A stretch of 64,000 nucleotides of DNA, from assembly GCA_034359265.1 (NCBI GenBank), contig CP136890.1, forward strand, positions 55,297,501 through 55,361,500, in the 5' to 3' direction. This document shows positions 11,212 to 22,295 of this stretch, piece after piece. The stretch comes from Canna indica (taxonomy: Eukaryota; Streptophyta; Magnoliopsida; Zingiberales; Cannaceae). The notes under the pieces were generated by a model. It searched no databases. It saw only the letters and a list, made by a program, of their open reading frames with translations, and was not told where the DNA came from. The translations under genes and the position numbers were made by a program. Positions within the stretch are counted from its first letter, which is position 1. The number at the start of each line of letters is the position of its first letter.

Positions 11212-12216
11212 ATTTCTAGGAATGATTTTGATATTTTGGATGATAGCTAGGATCCATTTGTTTATTTAAAAATAGTATAGGATGAAAAATGAACTTTATA
11301 AATTTATTTTAAGTTCAAATTTGGTACATGCATTTCAAATGAGCATTCAATATTTGGTATCAAATCTTTCATCCAAAAATTGGTTTCAAAAACATTTATC
11401 AAAAATATGATTTTGAATAAACTTAAAAGGGTGATTTTTGAAAACTAGAAGTATAGGTTGACTTAAGTCAACAAAGTAAGTTAAAAATCTCATCTTAGGC
11501 CCTAACTTGATTCATAGACTTACACTATCTCATGTTTGATGTCTTGATGCATAAATATGAGAAAACATAAGTAGATAGCAAAATTTGATACTTAGCATTT
11601 TCCATGCTTTCATTCTTATTTCAAATGAAAACATGCTAAGTTCATAATTTGGATTCAATGACATTAGGTTCTATTCAAACTTGATAATTCATGAGTTAAA
11701 ATAACCATATCTTGGTTCTTTGGAAGTTTGAATGAAATTTAAAAAAGTCATGAAAAAGATATGAGCACATTCATACTTGAGTGCATACATGCTTTAGTTT
11801 TGAATTGTATCTATTTTTTCTTCTATCATGTATGAATTTTGTTTTCATATCAAATATTGTTTTCCATCCCTTTGATTGAAACCTTCATGTTTTATGTTAA
11901 ATACTTTCTTGGGTTTCATCTCCCTGAAAAATTAATTGTGCTTCATCCCTTTAAGTAGATAGCCTCTCTTGCCCTTTTTGATTGATATCAAAAGGGGGAG
12001 AAGAGTATGGATAAAGGGGGAGAAGAGTATAGGTCAAAAGGGGATAAGTGTATAAGAAAAGGGGGAGGAAAATATAGGAAATCCATGCATATAGATAGGT
12101 GGAGTTTATCTTATAGATATGCATGTTGATAGGGGGAGAAATCCCTTAGTTGATATCCTTATGCTTTAATGCTATATTTTCTTAAGGATGTTTGTCATCA
12201 TCAAAAACGGGAAGAT
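11212..12216 (+). other. SIRE-type 3' internal region with repeated polypurine tracts
   Basis: This is non-coding DNA preceding a SIRE-type 3' LTR. From 11990 to about 12145 several purine tracts recur: AAAAGGGGGAGAAGAGTAT, AAAGGGGGAGAAGAGTAT, AAAAGGGGGAGGAAAATAT and TAGGGGGAGAAAT. The last 20 bases (TCATCAAAAACGGGAAGAT) form the polypurine tract immediately before the LTR start at 12217. Reiterated polypurine tracts before the 3' LTR are typical of the SIRE/Maximus lineage. No pol or envelope-like frame remains. Confidence 0.75.
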
Positions 12217-13694
12217 TGTTGACTTTATGTTTTCAACCTTAGCCTTAATCTCGATCTTAATGGTTTTGATGATAACAAATATGGAACTAATGATTTCATT
12301 GAGAATATATTTTAGGTTCCATATCGACTAGCGTTCGATGTCCTCGATCGGATAAATCGGAGAAATCGCGAAATCGGAAGGACATTGATCTTCGCGCTCG
12401 GGTTCATCGCGGAAGTTTCTCAAAGATCGACGAGTGCACCAAAGTCGCTTGGACGAGTCCAAAGATCAGGTCAGAAGCTCTCCAAGATGATGCTCGTTGA
12501 AAGCCAGAACCCGAAAATGAAGCGCAGAAGAAATAGGCTGAAGAAATAACATTCAGCCTAGGTTCGGTCGACCGACCGAATGTAAAGAAAGTAGCAGAGC
12601 TACTTCGGTCGATCGAGCGATCGACCAATGGAAGCCCAAAATGGGCAGTAGCTCGGGCGATCGACCCGTCAGTCGACCGACCTGCTGATATCCGCGACAA
12701 AAGATCACGTTGATCGATCGAATGGAGCCAGAATTTGCCCGAAGCTGGCGGTCGACGAATCGGTCGAAGGACTTGCATATAAGCACGATGCGTGATCGCG
12801 TCGGTCGACCAACGGTTCGATCGAAGATCACGGATGGCGCGATCTGCTTCGACCGACGACTGTAACGGATAGTTTTTTATTCGTTGAACAGTCATTGCTT
12901 AACGAGGGTATAAATATACCCTCATATGATTGTTTTAAGACTTCTTCCTTGATTCCCACAGTGATTATTGAGCATCTAAAAGGAAGATTCGAGCCTTCCA
13001 AAAAGTGATTGCAGTGCGCCCTATTCCTCTGTCGAGTTCTTCAAGCGCCACATGATGTTGCCTCAACTCGAAAATTATTCAAGCTTCACGACTTGACGAG
13101 TTGGAGGATTCAAGGCTTGGAAAAGAGCACGTGAACACTTGGTTTCACTTTTAGCTCTTTCCGTTGTATTTTTAATTGTTAATTGTTTCTTAAATTTGTG
13201 TTTGTGAAAACCTGGGTGTTAGGTCTTGTTGTGTGAAGTGATATCCTTGGTGAAAAAGAGTAAAGTCACTTGTGTAAATTTAGCGGTTACTAGGATTAGT
13301 TTTAGTTGTCCCTTAGGTTGAGGTGGGAAAGAGCTCTCGGTAGGAAGGCGGGATACTTCCGGATGTGGAAGTGTCTTCGGTTGGAGAGCAGAGTCTTTCC
13401 GGGGAAAAGTTCTCGTTGTAAGGGAAAGTAATTAATCTAGTAAAACCTGGTTTGGAAATCCTAAGCGGGGTGCTTAGGTAGTGGAGTAGGCATTGGGGCC
13501 GAACCACTATAAATATCGTGTTTGCATTGTTTTAAATTGTGTGTGCTTAATTGCTATATCTTGCTTCTGCATTCCATCGCATAATTGCATCTTGCCTAAT
13601 CGAGTTAACTAAACGATTAAAATTGAATTTAGGCAAATCGTTTAGTAAACACACTATTCACCCCCCCTCTAGTGTCGCCATTTCGCCAACAACA
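12217..13694 (+). repeat. SIRE/Maximus-type 3' LTR, complete
   Basis: The LTR runs from TGTTGACTTTATG to CAACA, so its ends form the short inverted repeat TGTTG/CAACA, and it is about 1.48 kb long. Inside are TTTTGATGATAACAAATATGG near the start, a dense cluster of TCGATCGACCGAC-like palindromes (about 12555-12860), GTGGAGTAGGCATTG near 13480, and ACACACTATTCACCC near the end. It is preceded by the polypurine tract, which identifies it as a 3' LTR. A 163-codon minus-strand frame across the palindrome cluster reads repetitive DRSTD-like residues and is not a gene. Confidence 0.85.
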
Positions 13695-14080
13695 ATTACC
13701 GACATTTTTGGTACCAAGAAAATGTCTAGGTTATATAGCCCTCCAAGGAGCTCCCTAAGCTTAGTGAATTTCATGTCCTTTCCTAATTTTCCAGATTTTC
13801 ATGTTTTGGAGTTCGGGTTTGGTTTTTGGATTTCTTTGTATCATCATGAGGATTTACAATACATTCTAGGCACCCTAAACCTAAACTCTATCTTCCCGAT
13901 GAAATCCGAGCAATGACGAGCGTGCTTCCTGATTTCTCTATTTTCTCTGATTTTTCCGATCGGGTACGTCAAGCGCTAACCGATATGGAACCTGAAAATG
14001 ATTCTCCATGAAACATTAGTTTCATGTTTGTTATCATCAAAATCGAGATTAAGACTAAGGTAAAAAACCTTAGGCCAACA
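13695..14080 (-). repeat. SIRE-type LTR 5' fragment, inverted
   Basis: Read on the minus strand from 14080, it starts TGTTGGCCTAAGG...TTAATCTCGATTTTGATGATAACAAAC, the LTR start, and runs to about 13695. Its far part (GGAGGGCTATATAACC, ACATTTTCTTGGTACC) is also found on the plus strand at 15060-15277. The two pieces are inverted copies of the same LTR portion. Confidence 0.7.
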
Positions 14081-14951
14081 TAGATAAGTCGGAACAACCC
14101 AGAACAACTCGGATTGATATTTCAGAATAGTGTGGAGAGTACCGCTACTCTACAAGTATTCCCAGAATCAACTAGTCAAATTTTCCAGAATTCCCAGAAT
14201 GCCCACAATGGCTCTATTTCAAATTTCAGCCCATTGAGCTCGCTGGAAACTGAGCTCCTACCTTTGAGATCTCTTTATAAGCTCACAAAATTGCCTCCCC
14301 TTGTTACCTAACTTATCATTGAGTAAATCCTTAAGTGCTTGAGGCTTCAAAGAGTAATCAAAAGCCCTAGTTCTCACTTCTACACTCTCAAGTGGTTGTC
14401 TTCAATCTTCAACCCTCTTTAAACAAAAGCTCTTCATCTACTTGAGGTGTTGGAAGTTTAGAAGGCTAGAGAAAGGAGCACAACAAGTTTGTTTTATATT
14501 TATTGCTCCTTTATTGTGTTTTTATTTTCTTGTGTTGATTTGATAAGCAAGCTTGCAACGTGTGCTTGTGAAACACCTTGGTGTGGTTGTAGAGATTTGT
14601 TTTGCTAGAGAATAGGTGTTGACCTCTTCTCAAAGGGTTGAGAAATAAATCCTCATTGTATTCTTAGGAAAACATTTAATCTATAAAGTGTTTGGGTTAG
14701 AAATCCTTGGTGAGGAGCCAAGGTAGTGGAGTAGGCGGGTTGGCCGAATGACTATATATCATCCTTGTTTGCATTCCTTCTTGCTTGATTATTTACTTAT
14801 TGTGCTTAGCTTATCATCCTTAGCATCCATATTCAAAGAACTCATGCTAAAGTATTAAGTTGCTTAAAACCGAAAAGATTAAGATGAAGCTAGAGTTTGA
14901 TCACACACTATTCAACCCCCCCCCCCTTCTAGTGTGGGTATTTGAACAACA
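14081..14951 (+). repeat. SIRE-type LTR 3' fragment
   Basis: This is the 3' portion of a diverged SIRE-type LTR. It carries GTGGAGTAGGCGGGTTGGCC and an ACTATATATC box near 14740, and ends in ACACACTATTCAACCCCCC...AACAACA near 14951. It contains two short internal repeats of TTCCCAGAATC/TTCCAGAATTCCCAGAAT near 14160-14200. There is no coding capacity. Confidence 0.65.
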
Positions 14952-15277
14952 TATGGAACTAATGGTTTCATGGAGAAATATTTCCAGTTCTAAGTCGGTT
15001 TGCACACGACGTCCATGATCGTAAAATCAAAGAAATTAATCGGAAGGACGTTGGTCGATGCATTCGGATTGTTCAAAAAAGATAGTGTTTAAGTTTAGGG
15101 TGGCTAGAATAAATGTGTAATCCTCTTCTATGATGCAAAGATCCCTAAAGACCTAAAACCGAAACCCGAACCCTAAAACATGAAAAATAGAAAAAATAAA
15201 AAAATAGTCTAGAAATTTTCTAAGACAAGGGAACTCCTTGGAGGGCTACATGATTTGGAATTTTTCTTGGCACCAAA
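14952..15277 (+). repeat. SIRE-type LTR 5' fragment cut by gypsy G1
   Basis: The fragment begins inside the LTR start region (TATGGAACTAATGGTTTCATGG) and lacks the first ~55 bases. It joins the preceding LTR end through the shared bases AACAA/AACAAC. It ends at CACCAAA, where the G1 LTR begins with TGTCACG. It matches the reverse complement of 13695-14080. Confidence 0.65.
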
Positions 15278-17958
15278 TGTCACGCCCCAAATACAGGGTC
15301 ACGTGACTGCCCAGGGTATACGTGCCTATACCTCGCAGCCTAACTCATGCACATGTCAACATCATAAGAATAAACAATAGCGGAAAGAAATCAACAAGTT
15401 TTTATTTCATCTAGAATCAAAACAGAGTTCATCATAAACAAGTTTTAACAAAAGAATAAAATGCGGAAATAATACATCAAGTCCAAAAGAACAAATACAA
15501 TAAAATCTGAATAAAATGACATAAATGCCCTCAAGTGCTACAACTCAAAAAGACCAACCAAAAGTGCATGACACACTACCAAAAGACTCGACTACGACCC
15601 TAACTAGGACTGCTATGAGATCATGCAGCTCCTCTGCCCTCCAGCTGCGCCAAGTGCTCCAGCCCACCTCATCGGTCAGGCTTTGCAAAAATAAACATCA
15701 CATATAAGATGCACAAGGTCAAACCATTGACTAAATCAGGAAAAGGTCATAAGGGAGTGACCTGCTAACAGACCATCCATCCACCACCTGCCCGAAGGCC
15801 GCCAACACCCATAAGGTGAAGAACAACAAGCCTAAGCCTACTATGCCCTAAGGCAACATCACATACTAGGATAATCGGGAAGGCCCTCCGAACTTATCCT
15901 AGTATAAAGAAATTCGAGAGCGATAGGGAAGGCCCTCCGAACTTGCTTGGTCCACGAGACGGGTAGGGACAATCAGGATTCACCCATCCGAACTTTCCCC
16001 TTTAAGATATCATAGGAGTTATTGGGTAGGCCCTCCGAACTTCCTCCTCTAAGATATCTCTGGAATAATCGGGTAGGCCCTCTGACTTTATTCCTCTTAA
16101 AAAAATAACCACCTCGGGTATAATCGGGTAGGCCCTCCGAACTTATCCCACGAGGTCAAATCAGAACAATCGGGAAAGGCCCTCCAAACTTGTTCTGCAA
16201 GTCGAGAATTAGCCATCCAACCTCCCGGGCATAGCTCGCAATCTGGCTCCTCAACGAGCCTCTCCGCCATGAATAAAAATATGGCGCACCATGACCTAGG
16301 TCAAAGCTTTCCTACGGCGTCTTTGGGGTGTTCCTAATAGAAAGTGTCTCAACACTCCAAAACCCGACCCCAACTCCTAGACCCATAATGTCATAAACCC
16401 GTGTGATTTTATTTCATGCATAAACTTCTCATGTTGGTTTTTAACAGATCATGCTGACCCCTTTGTCCAATTTTAATTATGCAATTAAAATTTAGTTCAC
16501 CACAATTAGGGTTTTGTTTTAGGATTTTATTTTAGCTTACTATTCTGCCCGAAACTGATGTATCTAATCCAAATCTGGTTTCCAAAGTGTGTCCTATCTT
16601 TCCAAACTATAGTCTCTGGTCAAAACGATAGGTTACATGACTATGTTCAGATACATACACACATCACAGCAAGCAATTTAAAAATAACACATATTCAACA
16701 TTTCAGCATGCAATTTCAGCAACATCAAATTTTCGGTATAGCATAAAAATAATTCCGAAATTCCCAGAAATTGAGCCTATAATTATCATTTTAACAGAAT
16801 ATAAATCTTGAGATAAATTTCTCAATTTCCATGCTTAACAACAAGGCTAACAAGCACTATCCACCTCAAGATTGAATTTTCGATTAAACAAGATCTTATC
16901 TATAAATCACATATTAAACACAAGGCTAGTTTGAACATATAGGAACTCGATTTCATAAGCAATACAAAACACGGATCTCAATAACACCGAAAACTTTTGC
17001 TTAAGAATTTCACCAAACACCTTGAGGGCACCCTTGATTCACCCTTGTTGAGCACCCATAGGGTAAACCTAGGGCTGCCAAGCCACAAAGGGAGGATCTT
17101 GGCCCTCCTCCCACGATTTGGCACAAGAAATCGGTACTCAAAATCCTCGATTCGTTGAGAAAACACAAGAATCAAGAATATGCCGAAATTGGGTCAAAAC
17201 CAAGAAATAAACCGGAAAAGGAGAGGTAAAACCACTCACCTAAATAGGAAGGATGAATAAAGAAGAAATCCCGGATGACAGCCCTCGAATTCGGCTTCAA
17301 AAGATGGAGTCTCGACTCAAAGGAGGGGACAAGAGGGGCAGTGGCTCACCTCAAGCCGCCGGCTTGAAGAGAGGGAAAGGGGAAGAGAGAGGGGCTGGGT
17401 TGGCTGGCTTGGCTCCTCTCGGCTTGGCTCCAAAGGAAAGGAAGAAGGAGGGGAAGGAGACGGGGAAGAGCTCGGCGGCTGGCTGGCTTGAGGGCGGCAA
17501 CTTACGAGAGAGAGAGAGAGAATGGAAAGGGGTGGCTGGCTGGGTCTGGCGGCTGGCGGCTGCCCTCTCTCCTATTGCTTGGGTGGCTCCAAATAGGGAG
17601 CCACAAGCCAAGGGGAGGGGGTTTTATACTCCCTCCTCAACCATAACCCCTCTAAACCCTTTGTACAACCCGTATCCGCCTCAAGCCGAACCCGTACCCG
17701 CTAACTTAAGTTAACTTAGTTAATCATATTCTCCACATAACCATCCAATACATGCACACCATCATGCATACACAATACAAAAATTAAATAAATTAATCTA
17801 CACAAGCAAAAATTACTTAACTCACATTCTTACTTACCCTAGTTCGCAAACTCGCATCGGACCATGAGTCGACTCGGCTCAACCTCGAATTTGTCCGCTA
17901 GGCTGATAAACACAATCATAAAGGAAAAGAATATAATTAAAATATCTAGGATATTACA
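15278..17958 (-). repeat. 3' LTR of gypsy G1
   Basis: On the minus strand it runs from TGTAATATCC to GGGGCGTGACA and is about 2.68 kb long. The polypurine tract AAGGAGGGAGGAT (17959-17971) precedes it directly. It holds a tandem repeat (15860-16200) and GA- and GGCT-rich low-complexity DNA (about 17330-17580, including a GA run at 17504-17521). A 153-codon plus-strand frame at 17253-17714 is simply this low-complexity DNA and has no domain. The 5' LTR copy lacks the segment matching about 16200-16640. Confidence 0.85.
15860..16200 (-). repeat. tandem repeat in G1 3' LTR
   Basis: The plus strand shows about eight irregular units of roughly 35-55 bases, each containing a variant of AATCGGGTAGGCCCTCCGAACTT followed by a variable spacer. 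The 5' LTR holds a shorter version at about 28865-29095. The copy-number difference shows the array changed after insertion. Confidence 0.8.
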
Positions 17959-19400
17959 ATCCTCCCTCCTTAAAGAAATTTCATCATCGAATTTAAGAAA
18001 AGAAGATAAAGGACTCACCAAACCATCAAACAATGAAGGATAATGCTCCCTCATATCCTACTCCACCTCCTAGGTGGCCTCCTGCCCGGAATGGTGCTCC
18101 CACCTGACCTTAACCAAGGGGATCTCCTTGGACCTCAAGTTTCTAATCTCGTGGTCTAGCACCTCAACTGGTCGCTCCTCATAGGAGACTACTGAATCCA
18201 CCTCCACTGCAGTAGGCTTAATTACATAGGACTCATCTCGAATGTACTTCTTCAGCATAGACACATGAAACACTGGACGTACTCGGTCCAAACTAGGAGG
18301 TAAGGCTAACTCATAGGCCACAGCTCCCCTGCGCCTGAGAATAGGAAATGACCCATTAAACCTAGGGCTTAGCTTTCCTTTCGTACCAAATCTCACCAAT
18401 CCTTTCATAGGGGACACCTTGAGGAACACCATGTCCCCCTCAGCAAACTCTACCTCCCTGGCCTTCCCATCAGCATACATCTTTTGACCACTTTGAGCTG
18501 CTAACGACTTTTTGATTTGCTTCACTTTTCCCACAACCTCCTCCACCAGATCAGGTCCCATCATAAGGGAATCTCCTGCCTCAAACCAACCTACAAGCAC
18601 TTGTATCTCCACCCATATAATGCCTCAAATGGGGCCATCCCGATGCTACTGTGGAAGCTGTTATTATAGGCAAACTCAATCAGAGGTAAGTACCTTTCCC
18701 AACTTTCCTCCAAATCAAGGACATATGCTCTAAGCATATCCTCCAGTGTCTAAATAGTTCGCTTCGACTAACCATCTGTCTGAGGGTAAAATGCAGTACC
18801 GAATCTGACCTGAGTGCCCAACACCTTCTTAAAAGACTACCAGAATCGAGTTGTGAACCGAGTACCCCGATCTGTGATGATTATAATACGGACACCATGA
18901 TAAGCAATGATTCGATCCAAGAACAACCTCGCATACTGCTCAGCTGAAAAGGTCATCCTAACAGGTATACAATGTGATGTCTTGGTTAGGTGATCCACCA
19001 CTACCCAAATAGAATCATTGCCCTTCCCAGACTTTGGCAATTTTATCACAAAATCCATGGTTATCTTTTCCCATTTTCACTCTAGTAGCTCGAGGTTCTA
19101 GAGCTACCCTGCCGACTTCAAATGTTTATCCTTCACCTGCTGACACACCAGGCACTTAGACACAAACTCGACCACTTCTCTTTTCTTGCCTTTCCACCAA
19201 TAATTTTGCGTTAGGTCCCGGTACATCTTCGTGGCTCCCGGGTGCATAGTGTATATGGACCGATGAGCCATCTCTAGCACCTACCTGCAGACCTCGGCCA
19301 TATCTGGCACCACTATTCGGTTCTTAAAACTTAGAACACCCTCCGAGTCCACACTGAACCCATTATCTACATCTCCTCTCCTGGCCAGGTCCTTAGTGAG
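17959..19400 (-). pseudogene. G1 integrase with chromodomain-like tail
   Basis: Integrase pieces appear in order. A zinc-binding H2C2 segment (HPGATKMYRDL...CLVCQQVK) lies near 19130-19250. The catalytic core at 18837-19058 reads MDFVIKLPKSGKGNDSIWVV and FLDRIIAYHGVRIIIITDRG, with catalytic aspartates in the D-S/D-R positions. The C-terminal domain at 18070-18612 reads KGKLSPRF and VFHVSMLKKYI, followed by EVLDHEIRNLRSKEIPLVKV and WEHHSGQEATWE, the chromodomain-like tail of Tekay/Del chromoviruses. The final residues run in phase with DMREHYPSLF up to the polypurine tract. Frameshifts and stops, for example TAG after EVE at the tail, inactivate it. Chromodomains in this clade direct insertion to heterochromatin. 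Confidence 0.85.
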
Positions 19401-19418
19401 TGCGCAGAAAGCATCCTC

Positions 19419-19744
19419 CTACTGCGCTGCCGGCAGCAAGTCAACCAATGTGGACTGCACCCTCAAGTGAGCCACCAACGCACCAGAATCAGATAATAAT
19501 AAGACTGCCCCGCCATCCAAACCTAGGGCCAAATCCTGAGCCAATAGCCTCCTCCTGATCACCAAATACGCCATACTACCCATGGACTTCCTGCTCAAAG
19601 CATCGACTACCACGTTAGCCTTCCTTGGATGGTACATGATCATGCAGTCATAGTCCTTCAACAGCTCAAGCCATCTTCTCTGCCTCAGGTTGAACTCCTT
19701 CTGGGTGAGCAAATACTGGAGGCTCTTATGATCAGTGTATATCT
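19419..19744 (-). pseudogene. G1 RNase H 3' part, cut by SIRE-N
   Basis: The frame reads [20 protein letters not shown] and then [20 protein letters not shown] and VVDALSRKS, which is gypsy RNase H from the catalytic TDHKS motif onward, then the linker to integrase. The upstream half is absent because SIRE-N begins at 19745. The codons MAISSN at the start of the open frame come from the SIRE-N LTR, not from RNase H. Confidence 0.85.
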
Positions 19745-21115
19745 TGTTGGATGAAATGGCCACACTAGAGGGGGGGTGAATAGTCTGTCAACTAAATCTT
19801 ATCGATTAATTCCATTTTTAATCGTTTCTGACAACTTAGGCAATTCCCAATTCTAATATTTAATGCGGAAGCAATATGTAAGGAAATTAAGCAAACTCAA
19901 AAGAGACAATGCAAACATAATTATTTATAGTGGTTCGGCCCCAATGCCTACTCCACTACCTAAGCACCGTGCTTAGGATTTCACACCCAAATTTACTAAA
20001 TTATGAGTAGCTTACAATTGAGGACTTTGCACCGGAAAGATCCTACACTCACCTCGAAGGTACTTCCAGACTCGGAAGTATCCCGCCTTCCTACAGAGTG
20101 AGCTTTCCCACCTCAATTTCTAACACCTACTCCTAACTTGGATTACACAAGTGGCTTTACACTTTATAAACCAAGATAACCACTTACACACAAGACCACA
20201 CACAAGGTCTTCTTACAAGCTCAATTAAATTTAAGTAAAAACAAATCAAAAACAATTCTATTCCAAGAAGAGGAAAAAGAGAACTTATCACAATGTAAAC
20301 ACCTCTTCGTTTTGAGCCTAGCACCCTTGATGAATCCTTTAATGAAGAACTCTTGAAGATGAGGGATCAAGAGCTAGGTTTGAAGAATTTGATCAATTGA
20401 GAAGCTTGGAGGATGTTAAAGATCACTTTTTGAAGGTTATTGGCATAAAAAATTCCCTAGGAGAGAGAGAGAAGGGTATTTATAACCCTCTGATCAAACA
20501 ACTTGTCAACGGGCGTATTTTTGCCCATTGCCGATGCCTGATCGCTTGCCGGTCGATCATCGATCGACCGACTGATCGACCGCCCAACGACCGCTGGCTT
20601 TCTGTGCTTCTGTCGCTCTGTTCGGTCGATCGGAGGGTTGATCGACTATATCACGATTTTAATCCTCTGTTGTCCGGTCGACCGATTGGTCGACCGAAGT
20701 AGACACTACCAGTTTTTGGCCTTGTTCGGTCGACCGACCGATTGACCGAAGTACCCACTGTCAATTTTTGTCATTGTTCGATCGACTGATCAGTCGACTG
20801 AAGTGGCTACTGCCATTTTTTAACTATATTCGATCGACCAAACCTAGGCTGAACTTGATTTTTTTCAGCCTTCTTCTTGCGTGCTTCATTTTTGGGTTCC
20901 GACCTTCAACGTGCGTAATCTTGGAGAGCTTTCCATGTGTTCTTTAGACTCGACCAAGACATCTTTGGTGCACACATCGAACTTTGAGAGATTTCTACAA
21001 CGAACCCGAATGCGGGAATCAATGTCTTTCTGATTTTCTGATTTCTTCAATATTTCTGATCGAGGACATCAAGAGCTAATCAATATGGAACCTGAAAATG
21101 AATAACATTAAACAT
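19745..21115 (-). repeat. 3' LTR of SIRE-N
   Basis: The plus strand opens with TGTTGGATGAAATGGCC, followed by CACACTAGAGGGGGGGTGAATAG, the inverted form of the usual LTR end, then CAATGCCTACTCCACTACC near 19943. A palindrome cluster of CGATCGACCGACTGATCG type lies at about 20545-20840. It ends near the LTR-start motif ATGGAACCTGAAAATG (21085) without the expected TGTTG. It inserts into G1 right after TATCT (19740-19744). Confidence 0.82.
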
Positions 21116-21124
21116 CAAATAATA

Positions 21125-21463
21125 CTAATCATCCTTAGGTGGGGGAGGTGGTAGATGTGACTGATAGTATTGCCTCATCTCATCCACCCAACCAAACATC
21201 TCATCAAACCGACGATCGTACTCATCCACTTGCTGACCGTATTGGTAAACACGTTGACCATATTCCGCCATATGCCAGCCATGCTCATCGATCATCTGAC
21301 CATACTCATCGATCCGTCGGCCGTACTCGTCAAGGTGTTCTCTTGTGCCTCTATTCCATTCCACCTGGTCGATATGAAACTGAGCAAAGCGATGCTCTAA
21401 ATCACCTAGACGCTCAATGGGAGTGTCGATTGACGAGCTTCCACCAGCATCTCCCGCCTCCAT
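21125..21463 (-). pseudogene. SIRE-N 3' ORF with heptad-like repeats
   Basis: The likely start is the ATG at 21461-21463 (MEAGDAGGSSSIDTPIERLG), although the frame is open slightly further upstream. About 112 codons follow. After a helical stretch (LEHRFAQFHIDQVEWNRGTR), a seven-residue unit recurs about seven times, such as DEYGRRI, DEYGQMI, DEHGWHM, AEYGQRV, YQYGQQV and DEYDRRF. The protein ends in a proline run and KDD. The unit spacing suits a coiled coil. No known family is recognised. It directly follows the plant transposon-protein ORF, with which it may once have been one frame, since the frames overlap by a few codons and differ by one base. Confidence 0.5.
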
Positions 21464-21506
21464 GATCAGTGTGCTCCGCAGGTTCCCCCCGCACTCTTTT
21501 ACCGTG

Positions 21507-22295
21507 CTAATTTTCAAGAATTTTCATACTGTTGAGAGAGGACAAATCTATGGCTTTGGGCACAGGTTCTTTTTCAAATCTAGATTTGTTTACCCCATCA
21601 GCATAGATAAAGTGAGAAATCACTGAGGCATAGGGTAGGGCTTGCTTCTTTGAGGCATGAACATCCGTTATGTACCGAAGCATAAGATCAGGAACGTTTA
21701 TGGGTATGCGAGACATAACAAAGAAGAGTACCCTAGTACTCATACTGGTTACCTCATCATAGTGACCTGCTCTAGGAAGAATATTATATGTAATGATAAG
21801 GTGCATAATCCTAGTTGAGGTTGACAGTTTGATGCTTTGGGTAGGAAGCATCCCCTAATAGTCCTCAGGATAGATGACTAATATAACTTCATGACTAGGA
21901 AAATCCTCATAAAAGAGGTGTGTGGACATCTTATATATTAATCTCCCTAGCAGAGGAAACCCAAATGCATCTCTAATGCCTGATTCCGTGATTACTATGG
22001 ATTTGCCTAAAATTTCAGATCTGAGGACTAGTGAGTCACCTAATCTAGCCTGATCTATCACGAGGTTAGAGAAAAAATCTTTTATCAAGATGGGATATAC
22101 TGGTACTTGCTTTCCTATGTACTCTACCCATCCCAGGCTTGTAAGTTTACCTCTAATGTCATACTGCTCTAGGTCACCTAAATTAACTGGATGAGTCTGT
22201 AGGACAGCTCTGTCTACAAACCTAGGGGCTTGAGTCTTGCCTATAATGGTCAAAAGATTATTGGGCAAGTTTGGAAGCCTTGTCTTAGGTGCCAT
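21507..22295 (-). pseudogene. putative plant transposon protein domain (Transposase_32-like)
   Basis: Starting at the ATG at 22293-22295 (MAPKTRLPNLPNNLLTI), the frame reads through to 21507 with a single in-frame TAG at 21855-21857. Recognisable signatures are GDLEQYDIRGKLTSLGWVEY, an N-terminal globular segment with FGFPLLG, and after the stop RIMHLIITYNILPRAGHYDE, PINVPDLMLRYITDVH and LPYASVISHFIY. This pattern, with an N-I-L-P-R-x-G-H core then PINLP, is that of the 'putative plant transposon protein' domain found in many plant repetitive elements. Its molecular function is unknown. It occupies the place where pol should be. Confidence 0.75.

Noticed and set aside
12404..12895. 163-codon minus-strand open frame, the longest near 12.5 kb
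   Set aside because: It lies wholly inside the SIRE-type LTR and translates the TCGATCGACC palindromes into repeated Arg-Ser-Thr-Asp-like residues. No domain; absent in other copies.
17253..17714. 153-codon plus-strand open frame rich in Gly, Lys and Glu
   Set aside because: It is GA- and GGCT-rich low-complexity DNA inside the G1 3' LTR, antisense to the element, with no motif.
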